Assembly: GCA_018806915.1 (NCBI GenBank)
Contig: JAGKQI010000007.1
Coordinates: forward strand, 248,001 to 312,000
Source of the DNA: Phytophthora colocasiae
Lineage: Eukaryota; Oomycota; Peronosporomycetes; Peronosporales; Peronosporaceae
DNA: 64,000 nucleotides
Reading direction: 5' to 3'
Part shown: positions 55,112 to 64,000 of the stretch, one piece after another
How the letters are laid out: each line of letters opens with the position of its first letter
Position numbering within the stretch: position 1 is the first letter of the stretch
Translations under genes and position numbers: made by a program
The notes under the pieces: generated by a model
What the model saw: only the letters and a program-made list of their open reading frames with translations
Told to the model about the DNA's origin: nothing
Database searches by the model: none

Positions 55112-55791
55112 CGTTGGAGACACGCAGTGCAACAATCTCCGGAAGAACGGCAATGTACTGGCTATCAAGTTTTTTTTACGTTTTATTGTTAGCAATACAG
55201 TTGACAACATATATTTACATCGATGGCAGAATAACATTGACATTAAAAGACGTATTTATATTGAGTTTAGTAATGACGATGTCAACTCTTCACATAGCGT
55301 ATTTGAATACAAGACTTTATATTCATGCTCCCTCTAACGCGTAGAGATATCCCGAGGCGTGAGCACACCACTTCAACTTGGTACGTCTATATGCCAGATT
55401 TAGTGCATATCCGACAGTGTGTCCTTGCCCGACGACTTGTGCTTGGACGACTGCTTCGCATGCCTCAACCTTGGTCTGACCAGCCGTCGTGGACGTCACT
55501 ATGTTGTGCCTTTGGACGATGCGCCCTCGGCTCGCTCGCTCCCTGCAGGTATCGTCGCCATCTCGAATGACACCGTTGTCTTGCTGTTGACAGTTGGAAG
55601 CACAAAAAGTAGCATAAAATTCTAAAACCTACCTTGCGAAAGTAGACACAGCATAAAATCGGCTTAAAAGGACGCGTTTAGTGACGATGTTGATCCGCCA
55701 TCGATACAAATATTTTTGTTGTTGTGCCGAAAGAAAGTAGATCCTTCCAACGCTCGCCATTGAATGACTGCCCGATCTAAATGTTTTGCCT
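55112..55791. other. no recognisable gene
   Basis: A hydrophobic frame at 55114-55344 and a frame at 55419-55625 both lack an ATG and resemble nothing known to me. Confidence 0.35.
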
Positions 55792-56480
55792 CTACGATTT
55801 ATCTTTGGACCTTCCAACACCATGTCGACGATGTTTTACCATTGACCTGTCCAATACTACAGTAGTACTAAACTCGAGATATATGATAAGCACTGACGCC
55901 GTCACGCGGTGTTCTTCCCTGAGCTTCTCCTTCTCCAGATCGAGCAGGTGGCTCATGGCTTGTCGTAGCTGCTTCTCTTCTTCGTTCTTGGCCTCCAGCC
56001 CAATAGCAATGCGGTGCAAACGCACATCTTGCTCGAACCGACAAAACCGAATATTGTCGACGTTTGCCACATGCTCCCCAGACTTGTACGCACGTTCCAA
56101 GTGCTGTCGCTGAGAGGCCTCTCGCTGGCGTAGTTCCAGTAAGTGATTCTTCAGTGAGAGTTTATACCGGAGATACTGAGCTTGAGCCTTCGATGTTGCC
56201 TCGTGCTGCCTCGTTTTGGGAAGTAGAGGATAGAGAGACTTGGATGTATCACGTCGGGTGGTACGAGAAAAGGACGCTCGCTCAGGAGCGTGAGGATCCT
56301 CTCGTGCAACCTTCTTTTTTACTGGGTGTCAATCCATTGTCTTCTTCAGCCTCCTGGTGGTTGGCACTCTTTCGAGGAGTAACAGGCTTCTGGGCGGGAA
56401 TGTTCTCGCTTGGTCGAGAATTCTCGCGATCTCCGACATCTTCAGCCGCAGCTTCGTCTTCTTTGTGCTCGGGAACAACT
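55792..56480 (-). pseudogene. coiled-coil protein fragment flanked by direct repeats
   Basis: On the minus strand, 56480-56330 reads EHKEDEAAAEDVGDRENSRP, then KPVTPRKSANHQEAEEDNG. After a shift near 56,305 it continues VAREDPHAPERASFSRTTRR, LRYKLSLKNHLLELRQREAS, FEQDVRLHRIAIGLEAKNEE and LLDLEKEKLREEH, a heptad coiled coil, to about 55,900. The 40-bp sequences at both edges (55841-55878 and 56483-56524) are similar direct repeats. No family recognised. Confidence 0.5.
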
Positions 56481-56639
56481 TATCATTGACCTCTCAAATA
56501 CTACTACTGTAGTACTAAACTCAAGGTAAGCACTACACCTCGAGCTGATCAGCTGACAGGGAATCCAAGCCGTCAGCAGCCACAAAAACTTTCCCTAGCG
56601 CAACCACACAGCGGACGCCGGGCAGCGTAGCAGGTTAAA

Positions 56640-58160
56640 GCAGCATTGTGATGGTGTAGCGTAAGGGTTGCGTAGCAGATCGTCGACCAGCGTACTAGGT
56701 AGAACAGCCTAGTAGGTAGGGCAGCGTAGCAGGTTATAGCAGCATTGTGACCAGTAGGGCTCCAGCAACGTAACGGGTAGCGTAGCAGATCGTCGACCAG
56801 CGTACCAGGTAGAACAGCCTAGTAGGTAGGGCAGCGTAGCAGGTTATAGCAGCATTGTGACCAGTAGGGCTCCAGCAACGTAACGGGTAGCGTAGCAGAT
56901 CGTCAATCAGCGTACCAGGTAGAACAGCCTTGTAGGTAGGGCAGCGTAGCAGGTTATAGCAGCATTGTGACCAGTAGGGCTCCAGCAACGTAACGGGTAG
57001 CGTAGCAGATCGTCAATCAGCGTACCAGGTAGAACAGCCTTGTAGGTAGGGCAGCGTAGCAGGTTACAGCAGCATTGTGACCAGGTTCGAGTAGCGTAGC
57101 AGGTTATAGCAGCATTGTGACCAGTAGGGCTCCAGCAACGTAACGGGTAGCGTAGCAGATCGTCGACCAGCGTACCAGGTAGAACAGCCTAGTAGGTAGG
57201 GCAGCGTAGCAGGTTATAGCAGCATTGTGACCAGTAGGGCTCCAGCAACGTAACGGGAGCGTAGCAGATCGTCGACCAGCGTACCAGGTAGAACAGCCTA
57301 GTAGGTAGGGCAGCGTAGCAGGTTATAGTAGCATTGTGACCAGTAGGGCTCCAGCAACGTAACGGGTAGCGTAGCAGATCGTCAATCAGCGTACCAGGTA
57401 GAACAGCCTTGTAGGTAGGGGAGCGTAGCAGGTTATAGCAGCATTGTGACCAGTAGGGCTCCAGCAACGTAACGGGTAGCGTAGCAGATCGTCAATCAGC
57501 GTACCAGGTAGAACAGCCTTGTAGGTAGGGCAGCGTAGCAGGTTATAGCAGCATTGTGACCAGGTTCGAGTAGCGTAGCAGGTTATAGCAGCATTGTGAC
57601 CAGTAGGGCTCCAGCAACGTAATGGGAGCGTAGCAGATCGTCGACCAGCGTACCAGGTAGAACAGCCTAGTAGGTAGGGCAGCGTAGCAGGTTATAGCAG
57701 CATTGTGACCAGTAGGGCTCCAGCAACGTAACGGGTAGCGTAGCAGATCGTCAATCAGCGTACCAGGTAGAACAGCCTTGTAGGTAGGGCAGCGTAGCAG
57801 GTTACAGCAGCATTGTGACCAGGTTCGAGTAGCGTAGCAGGTTATAGCAGCATTGTGACCAGTAGGGCTCCAGCAACGTAACGGGTAGCGTAGCAGATCG
57901 TCGACCAGCGTACCAGGTAGAACAGCCTTGTAGGTAGGGCAGCGTAGCAGGTTATAGCAGCATTGTGACCAGTAGGGCTCCAGCAACGTAACGGGTAGCG
58001 TAGCAGATCGTCGACCAGCGTACCAGGTAGAACAGCCTAGTAGGTAGGGCAGCGTAGCAGGTTATAGCAGCATTGCGACCAGGTTCGAGTAGCGTAGCAG
58101 GTTATAGCAGCATTGTGACCAGTAGGGCTCAAGCAGCGTAACGGGTAGCGTAGCAGCCAG
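56640..58160. repeat. 110-bp satellite array, about 13 units
   Basis: Anchor TAGGTAGGGCAGCGTAGCAGG recurs at 56711, 56821, 56931 and 57041 (110-bp spacing) and onward to about 58050. Some units carry an extra 40-bp partial copy (GACCAGGTTCGAGTAGCG). Units differ by a few bases only. The 3' end decays into shorter GTAGCGTAGCAGCCAG copies to about 58210. Confidence 0.93.
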
Positions 58161-58210
58161 TAGAACGTCGAGTAGCGTAGCAGCCAGCAAAGGTCGAGCA
58201 GCGTAGTCAG

Positions 58211-58617
58211 CAATTTCGTGTAGTGCACGTCGAGCAGGGCGTCAGAACATTGGGTAATGGGGGACTTGAGGGGGGCTTGGTGAAATTGAAAATGAGGCTC
58301 CGCTTTGCGATTCTTGCCGCGAGGATCGCGCACATGAGGTTGGCTAGAGCTTCAACTTGCTGGCCAATTAGCACTCGTCATTTTTACGCTAGCGCCTCTT
58401 ATTGGCGGAATCGTCAGAGCGAACCCGCCGGGGAAAAGCTTGGCTTGGAAAAGCGCGCGGAAACACGTATAGTGGGCCTTGCGACCGCGTAGGAATCATG
58501 TTGGCTTCAAGTTCAACCTCAACATATGATTACTATAATACTCACACTATACTATTGATATTACTATACGTGGCGAAGAGTGTGTTTGTACTTGCGATAG
58601 TATGAACCCTGACAATA
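58211..58617. other. no recognisable gene
   Basis: Short frames between the satellite and the inverted repeat arm; nothing identifiable. Confidence 0.4.
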
Positions 58618-58966
58618 AAATGTCAACTGCAAAGAAACGTCGACTTGAGATTTCAATTATCAGCGATGGTCTGCATTTCACTCACTTTCTGTAGTCCGCC
58701 ATGGGGACGATGATTAAACGCAGTTGCAGTAGTTAGTGGTAGTTCACGGGTGGCACGACCGTGCAGAAGCCGCCCGGAAAAATTGACCGTTTTGAAGTTG
58801 TTGCTAGAACTTCACAGCCGGCTACGAAAGCGCATTCAGGGACGTGGACACCCACGTTGAAGCTCCCAGTCCGGCTCGGCGTGGCTTTAGTGTCATAGAC
58901 CTCTATCGATGATACCGCAGCCAAGACTGCTGCCTCATGTTGTGAGGGTGTTTAACTTTATCGATG
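58618..58966. repeat. 349-bp inverted repeat, left arm
   Basis: Starts AAATGTCAACTGC and ends TTTATCGATG. It is the reverse complement of 61372-61720 with at least one base difference. Confidence 0.9.
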
Positions 58967-59406
58967 GACGTAGTAGTGCTGGTACAGAAAGACAACATGC
59001 CGCTGAAGATCTTCTGCTTAACCAGCTAATACCATATTAATCATAGTCCGGAATCTACCACAGAGAAGAAGAGAGAAGTTGATTAACTTTTAGCGGGGAC
59101 GTAATCATCATTGCGTTGTAGTCGCGTTCTCCACGTTGAATCAAGGTTTGTGTATTCTCGTGACGTTCACGAGAATACAAAATTTGTAAGTGGATGTGTA
59201 TGCTAAAGATGGTGAAGGTTTTGATGCTGTGCTGTGGGTCAATGACTAAACTGCACGCTGGCCCAAACAACTATGATAACGAGGGTTCGCCACGTACATG
59301 CAGTTTTAGGCTAACAGCGTTGGGTTTTCGATGCCCAATGTCCCAATATGACTTTGTTCATCTATCTAACGCGCTAGTGTTGGAAATGTCGTTTCATTTT
59401 TTTTTC

Positions 59407-59933
59407 AGCAACGGCTCACGAACCAGTGGTAGATTCAGGGATATGATGAGTAGAATGAAGCCGGTCATTCAGCGAGGCAGATTGCGAGCCTGCTGGAGGT
59501 TGTAGTTGCGTCAAATGTTTTTGTAAGGCTTTGTGTTCTTGGAGAAATATAAGACTAGACTGTCACAACGGAGTATTTGGGGTTACCGAACTACTCTTGA
59601 TCTTAAGAGAAGACTGTGACCGCAGCGTATATCTCCGTCGAGGACGACATCTTGTCACTAGACGTATCCTTACCAGTGGCATTTTGTTCAGCAACGGCTC
59701 ACGAACCAGTGGTAGATTCAGGGATATGATGAGTAGAATGAAGCCGGTCACTCAGCGAGGCAGATTGCGAGCCTGCTGGAGGTTGTAGTTGCGTCAAATG
59801 TTTTTGTAAGGCTTTGTGTTCTTGGAGAAATATAAGACTAGACTGTCACAACTGAGTATTTGGGGTTACCGAACTACTCTTGATCTTAAGAGTCGAGGAC
59901 GACATCTTGTCACTAGACGTATCCTTACCAGTG
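59407..59933. repeat. 283-bp tandem duplication, about 1.9 copies
   Basis: CAGCAACGGCTCACGAACC starts at 59407 and 59690. The copies agree almost throughout and end with ATCCTTACCAGTGG. The first copy has an extra 27 bases near 59612. No function is apparent. Confidence 0.85.
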
Positions 59934-60640
59934 GAAGTGGAAGCTGGCTTGGTAGCAAGCATGTTACCCGCAAGTCCTGCGTCAGCCACCGAGTACTAGC
60001 TCTCCGAGCTTACGTCCTTCCAAAAAACCGCCTAGCTCCACTAGGTCCGGGACTGTATTTATACCAGTGTTAGGTTTCATGGAGCCACGTCGAAAATGGT
60101 TCCAGACCCAACCTCTCGTAGTGCTAGGGCTTTCGATACCCAAACGAACGATAATGACACAGAGCATACGTTCAAATTGCGAGTACTGACACTGAAGGTC
60201 AGCGAACACAGACAGCGTACGCAAGCGACGCCGAAGGCCGCCGGGTCATCATCAGATACACTGAGACGTCCGAGAGGCTTTGGTAACAGCGCAGCAGATC
60301 CTCCGGCCATCTTAAGCCTGTTGCGATTGTACACTTCGCAGTCTCTCTCTCTTTTGCCTGGATACCTCGGAGCACGTGCCTGCAGTGCGGTTGTTACCTT
60401 TTGCGCGTGCCGTGCGCACTTAACGGTAAATGGAGAGATGTGATTGGTCCACCTTGCCTATCATACCCAGATCGCGGGATCTGATGGGTCGACTACTTCA
60501 ACTTGCCGGACGGATGGTCAGTTTGCGCATTTGCTGACGCAGCCCCGGCTCGACGAGAAGGAGTTAAAGGCTGAGCTTTCACACAGGATACATGTAGGAG
60601 CAGTAGAAGACATTGGACACACAGTTTCCTAATTCAACTC
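59934..60640. other. no clear gene
   Basis: A plus-strand frame 60096-60443 (MVPDPTSRSARAFDTQTNDN) starts with ATG but is rich in Arg, Ser and Thr and matches nothing I know. I leave it unannotated as a gene. Confidence 0.35.
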
Positions 60641-60644
60641 TCAA

Positions 60645-60710
60645 TCACTTTCGGATTTCCTTCCTTTCTGCCTCATTACATCGACAACAAGCCTCATTCG
60701 CTACTTTTCA
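60645..60710 (+). repeat. LTR-end-like fragment matching copia element 3
   Basis: CACTTTCGGATTTCCTTCC, CATCGACAACAAGCC and TCATTCGCTACT recur in the same order just before the primer-binding site of copia element 3 (61720-61779). It is probably the end of a related solo or broken LTR. A TGTGATTGG at 60439 could be its start. Confidence 0.5.
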
Positions 60711-61040
60711 CCGTTGCCTTCGGCGAATGCACGAAGGTCCGTATCGTCGTAGTCGTAGTCGTAGTCGCTGTCGCTATTTCGTTGTAGAGTTTGTCCTGGA
60801 TCTCCCCGGTCGTGGAAATTAGGACGGCTCGGCCATCCAAGGTTGGACTTGTACCGATCCTTAGGACCAGTCTAGGTCTGTAGGACTCTTTGGAAGTAAC
60901 TCAATATACCTCATCACGTTCAGGTGTTGCCATGGTCATAACGCTGTCGTTAAGTTTCACATTGCGAATTGTCTTTGTCTTTAGTCGATGTCGTAGTTGA
61001 ATTGCGCCTCTATTCTGTGGTATTCTCTGTGGCAGGAGAG

Positions 61041-61340
61041 AAGATCACGAGATCTTGTTGATACACTGGAAAAAATACACACTGCGACCACGCAACGTGG
61101 AGGCTGCACAACGGCATTTATTTCAGCGAAACAAGCGGTGGCGCTGCAAGTATCCCTGAATATGCCGGCTTCTTTTGAAGCCATTATCATGTCTTGTTTC
61201 GACACTCATCGGATTGGAACATTGACGGCGAAGCGGTTAATCAAGTGCTTACGTGTTTGGGTTTTGAGCCCGAACGCAAACTCTTCGAAGACAAAATCGC
61301 ATATGGATTTCCGCGAAGTTAGAAATGTGATACAAACGTA
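61041..61340 (+). pseudogene. EF-hand-like protein scrap
   Basis: RDLVDTLEKIHTATTQRGGC, then MPASFEAIIMSCFDTHRIGT, followed in the next frame by EAVNQVLTCLGFEPERKLFE, has the spacing of a degenerate EF-hand helix-loop-helix as in calmodulin-like proteins. A frameshift lies near 61,230. The loop lacks the usual acidic ligands. Confidence 0.35.
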
Positions 61341-61371
61341 GTAGCATAGGTGCAAGGCAACTGTGTATGAA

Positions 61372-61720
61372 CATCGATAAAGTTAAACACCCTCACAACA
61401 TGAGGCAGCAGTCTTGGCTGCGGTATCATCGATAGAGGTCTATGACACTAAAGCCACACCGAGCCGGACTGGGAGCTTCAACGTGGGTGTCCACGTCCCT
61501 GAATGCGCTTTCGTAGCCGGCTGTGAAGTTCTAGCAACAACTTCAAAACGGTCAATTTTTCCGGGCGGCTTCTGCACGGTCGTGCCACCCGTGAACTACC
61601 ACTAACTACTGCAACTGCGTTTAATCATCGTCCCCATGGCGGACTACAGAAAGTGAGTGAAATGCAGACCATCGCTGATAATTGAAATCTCAAGTCGACG
61701 TTTCTTTGCAGTTGACATTT
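61372..61720. repeat. 349-bp inverted repeat, right arm
   Basis: Reverse complement of 58618-58966. Its outer end lies within the LTR-like sequence of copia element 3. Confidence 0.9.
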
Positions 61721-61782
61721 CACTTTCGGATTTCCTTCCTTCTGCTCACATCGACAACAAGCCTCATTCGCTACTCTCAATT

Positions 61783-61794
61783 GGTTATGAGCCC
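61783..61794 (+). promoter_or_regulatory. copia element 3 primer-binding site
   Basis: GGTTATGAGCCC is complementary to the initiator tRNA-Met anticodon arm. It contains the ATG (61787) that opens the gag frame. Confidence 0.78.
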
Positions 61795-62480
61795 AAACTA
61801 CGCGGACACCGTCAAGCTCGTGGAAGACAACTACTTCCACTGGGAGTTCAACATGCGGATGAAGCTCTCTCGCAAAGGACTGCTGCCTCACATCATCAAG
61901 GCGGAGTTCGACCCGGTGAGCAACCGCACCACGGATGCATGGAAGACCAACGATCTGAAGGCCCTTGGTGTGATTGCTGGCGACGTAAGCCTCACGTTCC
62001 AAGTATACATCCGTGGTGCAATGACTGCGATGGACGCGTGGACCATGCTTCAGGAGCAATTCAACCGGGACACGATCAAGAACCGACTCCTCGTCACCTA
62101 GAAGTTGCACAACTTCAAGATGGAGCCCGGTACGCGGTTCGCAACGCATGTGGACCGGTTCAAGGAGATCGTGTTCCAGATGGAGACGATTGGAGAGCCT
62201 CTGGACGAGACTGGTCAGCTCGTACTCCTACTCGGCAGTTTGACGGACGAGTACCGGATGATCAGCACCGTGCTCGAGAACAAGCCGAACATGACACTCT
62301 CGTACGCGATCCAAGCGCTCTCTGGTGTTGAAGCCTCGGATGAATCGTCATCGGCTCAAGAGAAGGCGTTCGCAACGAAGAGGAAGGACGGCGGCAAGCA
62401 CCGATTCGCGGGCAATTGCTTCTACTGTAAGAAGGCTGGCCACAAGGAGTTTGAGTGCCGCAAGAAGAAGGCCGACGCGG
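61787..62480 (+). pseudogene. copia element 3 gag
   Basis: ATG 61787 opens MSPNYADTVKLVEDNYFHWE with a copia Gag core (WKTNDLKALGVIAGDVSLTF, DAWTMLQEQF). A TAG at 62099-62101 breaks the frame, which then continues with KLHNFKMEPGTRFATHVDRF and LVLLLGSLTDEYRMISTVLE. The zinc knuckle is CFYCKKAGHKEFEC at about 62420. No other ATG precedes the conserved core, so the PBS ATG is the only candidate start. Confidence 0.8.
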
Positions 62481-64000
62481 GACGTGGACAAGTGGCTCAA
62501 GAGCAATCTTCTGACTACGCGTTCACGGCAACGGGTGCGAGGGAGAAAACGGAGTGGCTTGGGACTTCCGGTGCAAGCCTCGCACATGACCAGCGTCGGA
62601 GACAAGTTCGTGTCCATGATGGAGCTGGAAGACGCCGGTCCGCATTACCATCGCGGACGGTACGAAGATCGACGGCAGCTGCAAAGGGCACCGTCGGGTT
62701 GAAGCTGATGGACGGATCGTCTGGTTACACTGTCGGGATGTGTTGTACATCCCTGAAGTTGATGGAAGCCTCATCTCAGTTGCGAAGCTGGCCGAGAAGG
62801 ACGTCGTCGCGCAGTTCAGCAAGGACAAGTGCGTCTTTCGCTATGGCGACGCCACCGTCATGGAGGCCAAGCGCTGTGGAAACGTCTACAAGTTGAAGAC
62901 AATGGGGGACGAGGTGTGCCGTGCGGCGACGGCATCTCGTAAGCGAGACGTGAGCTATTGTGCACGCCCGCCTCGGACACACATCCCGTTCAAGCGCTAT
63001 GAGCAGCCGCAAGACCATGGCAGAAGGTGTGCCTCGTGTTGTACGGATGGCGTCACTAGTGACAACGTCTGCGCAGGCTGCTGCATGGGCAAGATAGAGA
63101 GCCGCATCGACTTTCCCGACACCCGGAGAAGCTCGTCAAGAGTGCAGGCGTACTGGATTTGGTGCATACGGATGTGATGGGTCCGATGCGGTGACCAAGA
63201 CTCCCGGTGGCTGCATCGTACGCCGTGACCTTCATTGACGACTACCACGCCACGTGACGGTCTACTTCATGAAGGCCAAATCGGAGGTGCTGTCCAAGTT
63301 GAAGATCTACAAGGCAGCAATGGAGAACGCGACAGGCGCAAGACGATCAAGCGCCTACAAGTTTGGACAATGGCGGCGAGTACACAGGCAAACAATTCAG
63401 GGTACCTACCTCGACCGCAGCGGCATCAAGCACGAGAAGATTTGGTGCCGTACACGCCCTCAGCAGAATGGACTGGCTGAGCGCATGAACCGAAGTCTGG
63501 TGGAAATGGCGCGCTGCATGCTCTACCACGAGGACATCGAGAAGAAATGGTGGGCTGAATCAGTCAACACGGCGGCGTGGATCATCAACCGGATCCCCAA
63601 TTCGGTCAACGTGAAGACACCCTGCACGAAATTGTGCACGGGACCAAGCCGCAGCTCAAGAACATGAAGGTGTTTGGTGCACTTGGCTACGCACACATCC
63701 CCGACGAGAAGCGCCGCAAGCAGGATGCTAAGGCCTTCAAGTGTCGTTTCCATGGGCTACGAGAATGGTGTCAAGGGATTACGAGCTCTTCAATGTGGCG
63801 ACAGGCAAGGTGCAAATCGTGCGCACTGTCAAGTTTATGGAGACGACGAGCCTGGCAGCACGTGGTGCCCATGTCTGAGCTGGACGACGACGAAGTCGCA
63901 GCTACGCCGGAGCCTAGCCACGATGGACTTTCAGCCAGAGTGAATCGAAGCAACTCGTGCCAACCGTCGCTGAAGCTGGTGACGCGATCCCACTTCAACA
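62481..64000 (+). pseudogene. copia element 3 protease and integrase, many frameshifts
   Basis: After gag, a degenerate protease segment (SGASLAHD and SVGDKFVSMMELEDAG in different frames) and the pre-integrase region (DVLYIPEVDGSLISVAKLAE and KDKCVFRYGDATVM) are visible. Integrase pieces include SYAVTFIDDYHA (first Asp), RPQQNGLAERMNRSLVEMAR (NGxxER Glu) and KWWAESVNTAAWIINRIPNS. At least five frame changes occur. RT would follow outside the window. Confidence 0.75.

Larger units (their letters stand above)
58618..61720. mobile_element. candidate long-TIR or foldback element, 3.1 kb
   Basis: Two 349-bp near-identical arms enclose 2.4 kb. A foldback or long-TIR transposon is one explanation; an inverted duplication is another. 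The flanks do not show an obvious target duplication. No transposase is recognised in the centre, which holds a tandem duplication, an LTR-end-like piece and an EF-hand-like scrap. Confidence 0.45.
61721..64000 (+). mobile_element. Ty1/copia element 3, decayed, truncated by the window edge
   Basis: The LTR end (to about 61779), an iMet-type primer-binding site and a gag-protease-integrase order on the plus strand. RT and the 3' LTR lie beyond 64000. The upstream LTR part is replaced by the right inverted-repeat arm. Confidence 0.82.

Noticed and set aside
55114..55344. Hydrophobic frame resembling a multi-pass membrane protein
   Set aside because: AT-rich sequence gives hydrophobic codons on its own; no ATG at the start and no family resemblance.
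56640..58160. CRISPR-like array
   Set aside because: Units are contiguous 110-bp copies with no unique spacers, in a eukaryotic context. It is a satellite.
56734..58333. Minus-strand proteins of 84-147 residues in the satellite
   Set aside because: They follow the repeat through rotating frames and have no domain; a by-product of satellite composition.
58733..61605. Identical 63-residue frames at 58733 (-) and 61414 (+) as a gene pair
   Set aside because: They are the same sequence in the two inverted arms; no independent support for coding.

Overview
The window looks like a gene-poor, transposon-rich stretch of an oomycete genome, most likely Phytophthora or a close relative. The evidence is a Crinkler (CRN) effector gene, oomycete-type Ty1/copia, Ty3/gypsy and piggyBac elements, short GT-AG introns, and an initiator-like element (CATTYYNCAWTTT type) before one gene. 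No rRNA, complete tRNA, CRISPR or bacterial-type signal was seen. Species cannot be fixed from the sequence.

Layout. 1-10.3 kb: 5' part of a decayed Ty3/gypsy element on the minus strand (gag, protease, RT, RNase H, primer-binding site, LTR start). 10.3-16.1 kb: a GGATCC-rich repeat, then a minus-strand copia remnant split by a plus-strand gypsy 3' fragment with its own LTR and an antisense reading frame. 16.3-23.7 kb: a hAT scrap, then a CRN effector pseudogene interrupted by a 4.2-kb piggyBac element at a TTAA. 24.2-28.7 kb: the only ordinary host genes, a CCDC42/CFAP73-type coiled-coil gene (+) and a convergent XPG/Rad2 nuclease gene (-), each with an apparent frameshift. 30.0-49.2 kb: an array of related genes combining an endonuclease/exonuclease/phosphatase (EEP) fold with jacalin-like lectin domains. 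Copy 1 is cut by a 0.93-kb hAT element. Copy 2 is cut by a 9.0-kb nested hAT that carries a Rab GTPase fragment, a second piggyBac, a long-TIR element and a LINE tail. A third copy survives only as a scrap. Between copies 1 and 2 sits a young-looking copia element (identical 179-bp LTRs, 5-bp target duplication, one uninterrupted 1,685-codon gag-pol frame).

49.3-51.3 kb: a third, degenerate piggyBac with internal 83-bp repeats. 51.6-56.5 kb: small and broken host-like genes (acidic/lysine-rich protein, unknown gene with an intron, small membrane protein, P-loop kinase-like protein, coiled-coil protein). 56.6-58.2 kb: a 110-bp satellite. 58.6-61.7 kb: two 349-bp inverted arms around a 2.4-kb centre. 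61.7-64.0 kb: start of a decayed plus-strand copia that runs off the window.

The genes do not form a pathway. The window records layered transposition into a CRN gene and into a duplicated EEP-lectin family. Target duplications, TIRs and resumed reading frames allow the order of many insertions to be read.
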